From contig CM041553.1 in assembly GCA_023238725.1 (NCBI GenBank), positions 12,831,001 to 12,895,000 on the forward strand: a stretch of DNA of 64,000 nt, read 5' to 3'. This DNA is from Scortum barcoo (lineage: Eukaryota; Chordata; Actinopteri; Centrarchiformes; Terapontidae). Shown piece by piece: positions 35,884-48,300 of this stretch; the first letter of the stretch is position 1; every line of letters begins with the position of its first letter. The translations under genes were made by a program, and so were the position numbers. The notes below the pieces were generated by a model, which had not been told where the DNA came from, did no database searches, and worked only from the letters and a program-made list of their open reading frames with translations.

Positions 35884-38800
35884 GTTTGTGATTTTGTTTT
35901 CTGCTTCTCTCTCATCTATAATGTTCATTGTGTCAGTTTATGGTTAGCAGCAACATGCAACCAAAGAACTCTGTTTGTGAAAAGTCTTAAATCTTATCTT
36001 AAAGTGTATTTTTATGACTGTGAGTAACACTGTGTATGTGTGCCTGCTTGTTACTGTGTGTTAAAAACAGGGTAGTGGGCATATGCTAGCCAAGCAGCCC
36101 TGTAGCCTATAGTCTGTTATTGATTATACCCAAGTTACGTCAAATAATAGAAACAAACACAGCACTGACACCAGACTATTCCAGCACCGGAAAGCCTTCA
36201 GCTGAAAGCAGTAAGAGGGAGACAGTGGAAACCTCAGCACTAAGAGCTAACATCTGTCTAACCCCTCGTACAACATCCAACATGTCTCTTCTTTGTTTGC
36301 TAAGCCAGCGTGGAACTGGCATTAATTCCCTTTGTCCTCCTTTGTCATCTTCCTCTGCCTTTCTGACTTTCTTCCTTCCACACTTCTTTCCTGTTCCTCC
36401 GCCGGTCCGGCTGGGTCCCTCCAGCTGGTCTTTGGCCCACCACTCACTGTGAGACGTCAGGGAGTGATGCTGAGAGCAGAGGCCAGAGGAAGTATAACTA
36501 TTAACAGATTAACTATTGTTAGCCACATTCCTTTTAGTGTTTAGATAGCACACAACTATTCAATATGATAATTCAGTGCTTATTTAATGCTCACTCAGTC
36601 TGTGTCTCTGTCTGATGTCTGACTGACATGTAAAGTTTGGAAATGCTGAAAGAAGTCTGGCTGTGTTTTTAAATGCTGCGATATTGAATGGAAAAGAAAT
36701 TAGTGACACAGAACAAAGAAGTTTGTTTTGATCTGGTTACTGAGATAAACTGGTTTTACTTTAATAGAAAACCCTGGTCGGTCCCATTCTTCTATTATGT
36801 GACCTGGTTGATATGCTGGGCTCTTTGAATATTATTTTTTTACTGTTACCGTGGATGCGTCTGTGGAAACATTGTACTGCTGGTCAGTGAAAGCAGAGTT
36901 AGGGGGTCAGCAAGTTTCAAACAAAGTTCATGTTAAATCTTTTTTTTTTTTTTTTTTTCAGAAACCAACAGTCCAACAGAACGTTTAAACTTCTCTCTCG
37001 TTCTTCACACTTTGCCAGTCACTGTTTGATTATACAAACGGCAACACTATGACCCTTCTCTATGATGGCCAGCTTCTATACCTGCCTTTGACTGTGGCGA
37101 GTGACTGTCAAAACTTGTTGGTCAGACAACATGTCATATAAACCAGTTTGTTTCGCGCATGCCTCGGTATTTATTGGTATTTGGCAAAAGAAAACATAGG
37201 CCTTTATTTTTTAAACTGTAGATTAGAGTATTAAATCATACACAGTACCAGTCGTAGGTGCTGGCCAGGCATTCTCAGATGCTGGCAGACCATTGTTTTG
37301 ACATACGATGATTCAATGGGAAGTTCATGTTAACTGGTTTATTCAGAGTGACATAAAAAGGCAATAAAGCAAACACAGGCAAACACTGCTAAATGAAGTT
37401 AGAGGAAGGTCAGCGTCAGGTTCCCTCCTGTATGTACTCTTGTAATGTATTTTCAAGGGTAACATTCAATATGTATGTACCATCTACCCAAAGAAAGTGA
37501 TTGTTATAGTTTAGTACCCAAGAGGGACCATAACGATCTACCCAGTATGAAACAATCCAGTATTTCCATGCAGGGCACAATCGGCCGTAGAGAGGAGGAT
37601 GGCAAACACTTCACTGATTAAACCCCCATTTTATCCCACACCATTATGTTTTCCAGTACATTGCGCTGCGCTGTATCTCACACTGAGGAGGAAATAGGCA
37701 AGGAAAGGGAAAGGCGATGTAATTGGTGAGCACACTAAAGATGTAATAATGCCTCTTGGATGGACTCTTGTGTGGGACTATTATGGAAAATGGATGATAG
37801 AAACCACCATAACAGCTACACGGTGAAACAATATTGTGTAGCTGAATCTAAACGTATGAGTCACCAGAGAATAAATCCCGAATAAACCCATATTTGTATA
37901 TTCAGAGAGACTTTGCTCAGTTGTACACGGCTCTCGCTATGTTTGCCAACCTAAACTGAGCTCTGAGTCCGATCCAAAGTATTTTCTACCGATTGTCTGC
38001 TTAAAGGTGCCACGTTGTTGCTTCAGTGTGGCACACAGACACAGAGAGGAAATGAACATTTAAATAGAGCGAGTGCATGAGTGTGGTACGATTTATAAAC
38101 CTGGCAGGAAGGCCAGTGTGTCATTAAGTTGGTTCGAGTGGGTCATGTGTATAAACACAACACTTTCTTAACTGTTCTCAGTGGTCTTGTTTGATTTTGA
38201 GAGTTACATTAAACCACAGGTGGCATAAAAAGTGTGTAAGGTATTGCTAGAATGAATGCCAGTTGCACAAAAACGTAATTTTTTATGTGATCTTCATGTG
38301 TACAGGCTGATGAATGGTAAATCTGTTTCAACACACACACACTATATATGCAACCAGAGGCTGAAGATAGAGCTGATAGCTCCGCACCATTATGTTCTTT
38401 TCCCACTGATTTACTGGCATATTCAGTGTCCTGCCTTCTAGAAATATGTCTTGTTTTATGCTGAAACATGTCTTTTGTGTCAGGGTGTGTGATTCATACA
38501 GTAGAAAGTGCTTGGACTGAATATTTTAATTTCTGCTCTGAGGTCACAAAGCTCCAATTAATCGCAAGTTTCAATCTTTGTGCTTCAGTCCATGTGGCCA
38601 ACAGCTTTCTCTCCCCCACACTCACTTTTATTTATCGGAACTTCATCAAAACTCTGGACGCTGTGTTGACAGGTGTTAAGTGGAATGCAGCCACCGTCTT
38701 TGTGTCTTCACTGGTCACTGATGTAAATCAATCTGTGCATGAAGTGGATAGTTAACCAGCGCTTGAAAAAAACTAGGTTTTACCTGTCAAAGGTTGAGGC

Positions 38801-41800
38801 CTAAAGAGCCTGAAGCTAAGCACCAGGGCAGCTATTCAACAGCTGCCTGAATGACTCTGTGAGTGTGTGTGTGCATTTTTGTGTGTGTGTCTGCCCTCTA
38901 AAATCTTCACTCAGGGATGACATTGCCTCTTGGTTCTGATTAAGATTCAGATCCTCCTCTTAAACATCTGGCACTCAGGCACTAATGTAAAAAAAAAAAA
39001 AAAGGGAAAATTGCGATCCACTGTCTGCACCAACTTTCCTCTTCTCTGACATGTCTCCCCTCTTTCCCAAACACCTCTGAAACCCCCAGAATTCCTTTGT
39101 GCTGGACACAGGGTGTCGGCCAGACCTGGAGGGAACCACGCAGTAAATCTGACACAGTGAGCTGAACTGCTGCTGGCCAGCATTAGTAAACCCAACACCA
39201 TCAGTGGGCAGTGAGGGGAAGTGTGTGTTTGACAGTGTAGCATTAAGGTTTCATCTGACCAAGCAAAATACCATAGTGTGAAATTCTACCGTCCCTTGTT
39301 TGGCCTTGTCTTGTCAAAAAAAATGTTTTTCCTGGTTTGACCACATTGACTTGCATTGTGCCTCTCTGAGAGTCAGATAAACTTCACTGTGCATAAACTG
39401 TTTTTGTATAACCAGTGTTTAATGGAGAGTAACTGACCTACTGCCTGATCTAGAATTATGAGACAGATTACGTTCAAGGCTGTCTGCAGTAACTGTACAT
39501 CCTTTATTTATTAAAATACTGGTGGTTTTTTCTGCTGTTATTTTACAGCAGGACTACATGTTTTTCTCCTTCAAACAAAGTGTTACAGCATTGTCTAATC
39601 AATCAATTTATTTGTGTTGACAGGCAAATTCCCAACTTAATGTCTGAATGTTTATTTACATCAACAGAAGAAAGAATCAGGCTTTTATTTCAGAACGGCC
39701 TTCACATTGAACCTTCCCCATTTTCTAATGCTCTAGTGACAAACCTTTGTGTTTTCTGAGCTGCTTTTGTTTGCTGTGTTGCTGTCAGTGCAAAGTCAAC
39801 ACACTTTGTACATCTGTTTCATATTAAAAGGCTTCTGGCAGTTCAGGGGCATGTCACTGTCCTGGAAGGCTTTTATTGTTATTATTGCTATTATTATTAT
39901 ACATCTGTAGGAGGTGTGGAGATTCATTTTCAGCAGCTTATTATCAGTTACCAGAATTAATAAATCAATAAACTGTTATGTAACTCAGAAACTCAGCAGT
40001 GAGCATGACGGGATTATGTTGTTATCTCTTGTAGATTACGTAGATTATGTTGAGTTTACATCATTTCCTGGTCTTTATTTTAGATTTTAAGGATACAATA
40101 AAACATCATCTAGATTTCCAATATTGTAATATCATAGAATGATATAAATTTGTGCTGCCCTGGAGCTTATTTCAGATATTTGAAATATCACTACATCTCT
40201 CAGTTTGGTCAGGTCTTCCACAGTCCACATAAACATAAAACATAAACATTGTCAGCCTGTAGAGTGGGTCAGTGTAGTCCAACCTTCATGCAAAGGGACA
40301 AAATACACAGGGGCCAATTATGACAAAATCCTCATTCAGTGTACACTTTAATACAAAACGTCTGTTTTAACGGCTATCTGTCCCAACTAATATCAACAGA
40401 AAACACAATAACCTGTTTTAACCTCATCCTCTTACCCAGCAACCTCTTTGCCTCTCTATCTTGTGTCCCTCCTGTCTCTCTGTTTGTTTTCCTCCCTGTA
40501 ACTCTCTACTATCTCCCATTCGTGCATCTGGGCCAACGTGATACTAAGTGTTTGCGTTCGCTGGTCGGGATGTCCTTGAGAGAAAAATGATGACACTGAT
40601 GATAAAGAGGCAGATAAAGCCCAACACCTGGGCTGTATTAGGACAAATGACCATGAACCAAAGTAAAGATGCAGCTGCCTCCATCTTTGTTTTTGTTGCG
40701 CTAGTAACCCTGCGCTACATTGTCTGTGCTGCATTAGCTTCCCACATGAGACACCGTGAGATACTGGACACTGGGCGCCGATAGGTAGTGGAGGGATGTG
40801 GGGAGACGAGACTCCTGGCTGCCATTAATGAGGTTCCTCTGAGGTAGGCTGGACCTCGTGTTTCCAGCTCATAGTCTGGGAATGCTGCTTCACTGGGAGC
40901 GATACTCCTTCATCCATCTGTCAGTCCCACGCTCGCGCACAAATACTCTTCCTCATGCTCCGTGATCCTGTGCTCGTGATATTCGTGCAAACGATATGCT
41001 GGATGGAGGTAAAAGACCTATTTCCCCGTTTTGCTTCAGCTGAACAAGAAAGACCCAGGAGTCCGTGGGAGGAAGCGTGATCCTTAGAAACATAAGAGTT
41101 GAGTGATCATGTGTGAGAGAGATGCCCCAAATGCCTTTTTCCATTCTCTATACTCCAAACATTAAAGCACAGAAAGATTCAAATTCGCCTCTGCTCTCAA
41201 ATCAAGTACACTTGACTGCACTCTCTCTAAATACAAACAAATGGCTTCAGAGAAAAGCACTCAAGTCCTCTGCTCTAGCCCCGTGCCTCGGGGCATATAA
41301 TCACAAAGCAGCCAAGAACAGAAATACTAATCTAGGATCACTTAACAGGTCACTGGCAAAACAACGCCTCGGTTCAGCTCTCTTATTTTGACAAATCTGG
41401 CAAATGCGTCTCCTGACATCCATCCCGTGTCCAGCTTTTGTTCTCACATTTGCAGCTCCTCCAAAAATGTAACAAAGGAGTGCAGTGAGTGTTATGAGTG
41501 TCATAACAGTGTCATGTTAGAGTGTGCATGGTTTCCTGAAGTGTCAGGGCTCTCGGGGGAGGTTAAAATGAGGTGCCTCGCTCGCTGCACGGTGCAGCCT
41601 CTCAGCTCCCTGTGAAATCTGCAGCCCGATTTTGGCAGACCGACTTATTCTCTGGCCAAAGTTGAAAGTAGCCACAGCCTTGGACTCCCTCTCAGCAATC
41701 ATAAAACACAAGACAGAGGAAAGCAGGGGTAAGAAGGACACAGTCCAGTGGCAATATGGGTTTGGACACCGCTTACAAATTCAAAGTTTATTGTGTATAA

Positions 41801-44204
41801 TTTTTTTTATATGTATATCTGTCAAAGGATGGATTTTAAAGCTGTTTTATGGCGCCTTACTGGATAATGAACTCTATTCTCCTCAGAACTTCGGCACAGA
41901 AAATAAGCGATGAGTGTGAGAAAATGACTGTGAAAGTGGGTATGAGTGCCTTTTTTTATGCGTTTCTAACACTAAGCCCTTTTCTGTGCTTATTAGGGGA
42001 CATTTCATGCTTTCCACACACAATGTAGGTACTATACAACTATCTGGAGTAGATAAAGCTGGCCTTACAGCCTTATCAACGCTTATAAAATCAGTCTTCT
42101 ATAGTGCAAGCATGCCAAAGAAGAAAGGTAACTGCTCTGTAAGGTCTAGATAAAGGTTGTTCAGGGAATGGTGAGGGGGTTAAAGTGATTCGTCACACAA
42201 ATCACCATAAACTCCGAGACGTGAGTACAGATCCACTTATTCCCGTGGTAAAGAAGAATGTCCTTGGTGTGTCTGACTAACACGAAAAAAAACCCAGTAA
42301 GACTTTGGCTCCGGCCTGAATTTTTGTCAGGGGTAAATTGTATCAAATGTCCACCATGTTGGAATGAAGCAGCTTATAGCAGTAAATTAGATTAGTGGTG
42401 TTGGCTGATGTGTGTGGGGAGGCGGCTTTGATGTGACTGTGCTGATCTCCGCATCCCCTAACAGAGTTTCAGCTTTACACAGAGGGCAGCGGGGCTGGGG
42501 CATGGTCCCCTCCCTGTGGGTGTACCCGCTTAAAAATAAACATGTATACATTCCTGTAACACACACTTTGAACCAAAACTACATATAGTTACATAGAGGC
42601 ACACACAAACAGACCGCAAGCCGCAAACAGATCAAATAATCAGCACTGCGTTTTGGGTTGTAGGAAACAGGAGATGTTCTTTGGGGTGTGCGTGAGCAGA
42701 CTGGTCTAACTAGTGTGTCATTATGATAGTAGCTCCTGGCCTTTGGCTTGGCACAGCAAATCCACCATGGGAGTCAAATTCAAGTTGACTTCGAGCCAGT
42801 GCACTCTTCCCAGGGGGTGATTCCATCCCTCAGTATCTTCATCTTGGACAGTGCAGCTATCTTCTCACATCACAAACTAAACGAGGGGAAGGATGCGCCT
42901 CTGTCTCTATGCTCATGTTGCTCATAAACAGGGAGACTTGGGACTTTTCCGCCTAAATGCTTGGCAGCGAGCAATGCTTGGCTGATTGCATGCATTATAA
43001 CATGTCGTGAAACGCTTCAAATGGCCCCACGTAAAACCCTGGAATTTTATTTTCTAGTGAACCACACACATGGCATCCAAGTGATGATTAAACAACACGA
43101 GTCGACTTAAACACGTTACACAGTATAGTGGATAATGTGCTTCTGGTGATGAGGGATGTAATGAAATTTAGATAGGTATGGCTTAATTGCTTGTGCATTC
43201 TGTTTCCTCCGTGTTGCCACCAAAATTGCTTCTACAGCTACCCCACCCTCAGACCTCAGGCGTTTTACTGCTTGGATACTGTTCGTGATGTGTTTTTAGA
43301 AAAAACAATTCACTTTGTTTACTGCTAAATTAATTGGTATGACCTTTTTGATGAATATTTTATGATATTGTTCCTACTTCCTATAAACAGCAATCTTGAC
43401 CCATAAATTTGTTTATAAGGGAAAGATGAGCTTCTTCTGCTGTAGAAACTTTAAAAGAGTCAATGTGCTTTCAATGTTATGTGTTTTCTTTTTTTTTTTT
43501 TTTTAAGGGTAGCAAGTAACAAAGTACATTTGCTCAAGTGCCCTTCTTAAGTCCAATTTAGAGATACTAGTACTTGTATACTTGAGAGTTTTCATATTTA
43601 TTACTTTGTACTTCCAATCTTCTACTTTTCATTTATATAGAATTATAATATAATATACCTTGGGCCCCTTGTCATATTTCACGAGTCCAACTGTCCTGTC
43701 CTGTTAGCAGCGCCATTCATTATCATACTTTAGTCTTGGGGGGCATTTTTCTGCAGAATCAGATACTTTTTGCTGATGATTCTTCTAAACTTTTACTTAT
43801 GTAGGATTTTGCATGAAGTACATTTACTTGCAGTTGAATACTTACTAAGATTTTTGTATCAGTACTTTTAGTTAAGTGAAGTGTATTAATGTTTCTTTCA
43901 CCACTGGGTGCACTACTTTGTTAAGTCACAATCTCGTTATTTGATGGGGCAGTTATTTTTTGTTTGTTTGTCACTTTATGGTTTTGTAAATAAAGTGTCA
44001 TAAAAATAAAAACATTATCCTTTATTTCTAATATGAAAAAGTCATCGACACTTACAATGATATAAAACAGTGAATGGTAAAAATCCTGACAGAGGAGAAA
44101 CTTCAGCCAGAGAGAAAAAAAAATATAACTAATGTGAATCAACTAATCGTCAAAGAGTCAAATGATCCCATGACTAACATGTTGTGTTTGTCCCTTACAT
44201 GCAG
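35884..44204 (+). other. septin9: Septin 9 intron before the shared exon
   Basis: About 8.3 kb of intron without a recognisable exon. It contains a T-run at about 36940-36958 and one teleost dispersed repeat at 43507-43907. It ends in the acceptor cttacatgcag. Confidence 0.6.
43507..43907. repeat. Teleost dispersed repeat (gtaacaaagtacatt type)
   Basis: It starts agcaagtaacaaagtacatt and ends tttctttcaccactgg, the usual two ends of a repeat common in fish, rich in aagtac/gtactt motifs inside. The ends are loosely inverted, suggesting a non-autonomous DNA transposon. Confidence 0.7.
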
Positions 44205-44882
44205 CTCTGAAGAGGTCCTTTGAGGTGGAGGATGTCGACACCTCATCTCACTCTTCCCCCGGCTCCCGTCGGACAACCAACTCCCCTCACCGCAACGCCA
44301 TGTCTCCCACCAGCATCTACTACCGTGACCTGGGCACTGCCGCCTCAGCCACCAATAACAACAACCTCAACTATACCCAGCCCCGCTCCATCATGGGCGG
44401 AGGAGGCTCCAAGACCCCCGAGCCAGTGTCACGCCGCTCTGAACTTTCCATCGACATCTCTTCCAGCAAGCAGGTGGATAACGCCACCAGCCCCGCCTCC
44501 ACCCGCTTTGGGACAAACAGCGCCCTGAAGCGCCCTGAAGTCCTGGGCCACTCCAAAACCCCCGAGATGAGCCACAAGAGGGAGGTCACTTTTGCCAAGA
44601 CGCCTAATGATTCCCCAGTGATACGTCGCAATGAGGGTAACAACAACAACAACGGCACCAGCCGGATCCCTGAGCAGAATCATGCGCGCAAGTTTGAGCC
44701 TCCCAGTCCCGGAGATGTCCGTAAACCTGAAATCAGCATCACCAGAGCTCCCCCGGAAAACAACGGCCACCACCCAGCAGTGCACCACCCACACCACCCC
44801 AACCCTCATCACAACACCATCGTCACCACCTTCCGCTGCTCCTCGCCTAATCATGCTGGACGAAAATCCCCCAATGCTGACA
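44205..44882 (+). CDS. septin9: Septin 9, large shared N-terminal exon (ALKRSFEVEDVD...)
   Basis: The exon has acceptor cttacatgcag and donor gtaagtc, and gives 225 full codons after the split Ala. Septin 9 landmarks are LKRSFEVEDVD at the start, EPVSRRSELSIDISS at residues 72-86, STRFG at 98-102, and ALKRPEVLGHSKTPE at 106-120. The region precedes the GTPase core and is basic, Pro/Ser-rich and disordered. In the family it carries repeated K/R-x-x-E motifs that bind and bundle microtubules. Here such motifs are RRSE (76), KRPE (108), RRNE (140), RKFE (161) and RKPE (172). Odd points are two Asn runs (50-53 and 145-149) and a His-rich stretch (188-202). All three upstream first exons join it in phase. 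Septins form filaments; this exon gives septin 9 its microtubule link. Whether this is the a or b fish paralogue is unresolved. Confidence 0.96.
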
Positions 44883-45345
44883 GTAAGTCAGTTTAATTAC
44901 TTCTTCATATTTGTTTCAGTCACACCTCTTTTTGACTAACTTAAAGGTGTCCTGTGAAGTTATGTTTATATTCATACTTACCAACAGCGTGCAGGACTTT
45001 GTTTTAAACTTTTGATTTGCCCCCCTCTCCCTTTTACACCCAGCTCATAAAATAGCTGTGCAAAGTGTCTCTCTGTTCTGAGACATAAAGCACAAAAATA
45101 AATTTACAGCAAATCATAAATGTACTTTAACCACTGAATAAATTAGATGATGTGTTTTGTCTACTTTATGGTTGTGTTTGGCATCCATTTTTGTCATACA
45201 GCTATGAGCAGCTCCAATATACAATAAACAAATGAAGATGTAAGTTTTATATTCCTATGGACTATTTAGTAGCATACTTTGTGGGACATTGGTTGTTGAT
45301 GACAGTGGATTAGCTTATGTTTAGCTGACAAACGGCTAAACTAAC

Positions 45346-45367
45346 ATAAGTATGTTAACATACTTAT
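45346..45367. repeat. Perfect 22-bp palindrome
   Basis: ATAAGTATGTT is followed directly by its exact reverse complement, with GTTAAC in the centre. Confidence 0.95.
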
Positions 45368-48300
45368 CACACATCTCTTCATACATACACATACAAACAC
45401 ACAGACAGCAGTAAATGATTGTTTTAGTATAGCAGTACTTTGGTGCTGTGATTTAGCTCACCAGCCTGTGTGACTGCTTCAGCACAGACTTACCAGCTTT
45501 GTGTGACAGCGTCATCAGTGGAAAAGAGATTAAAGTGAGCGTAATAGGCTATCTAAAACTCAAATAAAACCTAATTACATTTTCTTATGCGAGGATGAAA
45601 GGATAACTTTTCACTCTTGGCTGTAAGTGAGTTTACAGTCAAACCCCGCTGGGTAAGAAAATGTCACATTTTCCAGATTACATTTCATCTGGACTCTGCT
45701 GCATGTGGACTTTTTTTTTCTGATTTCGTATCTTGGTGCTCTTTCTCGACTCACACTAAGGTAACAGTCTAACCCGAGTATCAGATCACTCGCTGCACAA
45801 AAAGTCAGTAATGGGAGCTGCTTGTTTGATTAGTCTGATGACTGTATGTCTGTCAGCAACATAAGTAACTATGTCCGTGGAGGCCTGTCCGTCAGTAGGA
45901 ACAGCAGACTGAATGTCTGTTTTTGTGGTAATCCATGTCTGTTCTTAATGCAGTACTGGAGCCAGAGTGGTTTTATTGAATGTGATGTTATGTGATGAAA
46001 GCCTAACCTTGGCAGCTCACGATGGTATTATGGTAGTTAAATAGTAATTAGTGCTAAGGTTGCAGTCTACATGCAGCAGAAAAGGGTAGATTTTAGGGTT
46101 ACATTAGTTTCTCTGATACAGCTTGAGAAATGATACAACAACAAAATAAATACTATTTGTCTTAATGTTTATATTCAGTTTGGAACTCAGCGTCTAAGGT
46201 AAAGGTACGATCACACATGACGGTAAACACAAGGGACAAACCTGTCCTCAAGATAATGCATACACAAACACGGTGTTTCCTTCATTTAATCCTAGGTGGA
46301 GTACCCCGACCTACCAAGCACTGTCGCAACTACCCAACTAGGTTTCTGTAAAGTATAATAAAAATATAATCAGCGTGTTAACAATATTTCACCTAAACAC
46401 ACTCTTGTCTCTGGCACTATATGAAACTCACATATACAAATTAAATGCCTACTAGCTTGCATCATCACCAAATTACGGTAAAATAGTGAAAGTGTGTTTA
46501 CTGGATAAATCAGTGTCCCCATATCACTATTAACCACCCTGCCAAGTACTTACTTCTTGATTAACTATAATGATGGGTGTACTTAGTGTATACTTAGTCT
46601 GTACTTTATACTAGTTCTAAGCAGAAATACTACTAATAATGACTTAATCCATCAATTGGCAGATGTTTTGTAGTCTTTTTTTCTCAGGGGGCTTTGCGGT
46701 TTCCCACATGTTCACTGTTTCAGTGTCCTCCTGTGTGTGTCATGTTGTAACCAGGATGTCTACTTCATATGACTGTATATTTCTAGTCCGCATGTGTGCT
46801 GACAGTTTTACATGACTCTCTTGTAGATTATGGGGGTGGCAGCCACTTATTTGTCCACAGAGAGAGGCCCTAATAGGGGTCTAAATGAAGGGTGACCTGC
46901 CTGGAGGGCTTAGGGGCTCTCACTGGGCCCACCCTGCTCTGCTCAAACACATTTTCAAGAGAGCTGAAAGAAATTACTTGAAATTAATGTACCTGTGACG
47001 TGGGTCCAAGTTATATCCCAAGCATGGACACACGTTGCTCTCTTGGTATGTGGAGAAAAAATTAGTTTGCTAAATGATTATTTGCCCCTCTTTTAGTACT
47101 TTTAAATGATTTAATTGATTTTCCTCAGAGACACAAACATGGAAAATTGTATGAAAAGAAGAGATGTTAGCAACACTACAAGTAAAGACTATTTAGTGTT
47201 GTGCTATTATTTTTCCATATTGCTGTCAGCTGTGTTTTCGGGAGTCTATGAGATAAGCTGCTTTCCTGCCCATTCAGTTTTTCCAGGAGGAAATGACATC
47301 ACACGCACACATACACACACACAAAAGCACATAGAGTATCCTGTGCTTCCTTCCATGTTCTGTCAGTGTGATTGTTTCCCCTGCTGTGTGACCTCACCAC
47401 AGTGTGCTTCCTCTCTCAGGGTCATGTGATCTGAGCTTCCTCGCAAATATCCCTGCGTGTTTGATCTGAGTATCACAGAGCATGAGCTACACTTGGGTGT
47501 TTATGCAAAAGGTCAGTGCGAAAATGGCTGTGGACACTCGTACACACTCACTGTGGAGCGAACTGTGATAGATGGACGATCGCTGGATGATCGCTGAAAG
47601 CATATACGTCATGTTTTGTGGCTGAAAGACCTCAGTCAGTGGAGGTCACACACAAACACAAACAGACTAGCCACCAACTACAGCTGGAACAATTAAACAA
47701 TCAATTAATCAGCCGATTGACTAATAATAAATGAGCACAACTATTTTTGTAATTAATTCAATGTGAGTAATTTTTCAAGCAAATGCCAAAGATATGCTTG
47801 CTCCTGCTTCTCTAATGTAAGACTTCTCTGCCTTTTTCTGTTAAAACTAAACATTTTGGACTGTTGTTCACACATGACCAAACAGCTAATCAATGAAAAT
47901 ATTTGCCACATTAATCAAGAATGAAGACTTGTTACTCCCACAGTCGAGCAGTATCTTAACCCCGGTAATCTAATGAATAGTTTAATGGATCCATCATAGT
48001 AAACTTATGTTTGTATAGACATTGCCCAAACAATTTCAGTCAAGATGCCAACATGTCCAAATATATTAAATATTTAATGCAGTCCAGCTGCAGAGAAATG
48101 TGTATAAAATGACACATAAGACATCCAGAGGGCATGAAAATATATTTAAATATTTCACTCGTGAAGTGGCTTTAAGAGTTGGAGGAAGCAGACACAGAAT
48201 CTATATGCTACAAGTTCAAACTGGTGAGATAAGCGGTGCTAGATTGCTGCAGTACTTACAAAGAAAATGACAAACCTGACCATCAGGTTCACTTCAGGCT

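Noticed and set aside
44220..44854. Other long frames over the shared septin exon on both strands
   Set aside because: They are shadows of the real frame. Only the frame reading FEVEDVD matches septin 9 and fits the splice sites.
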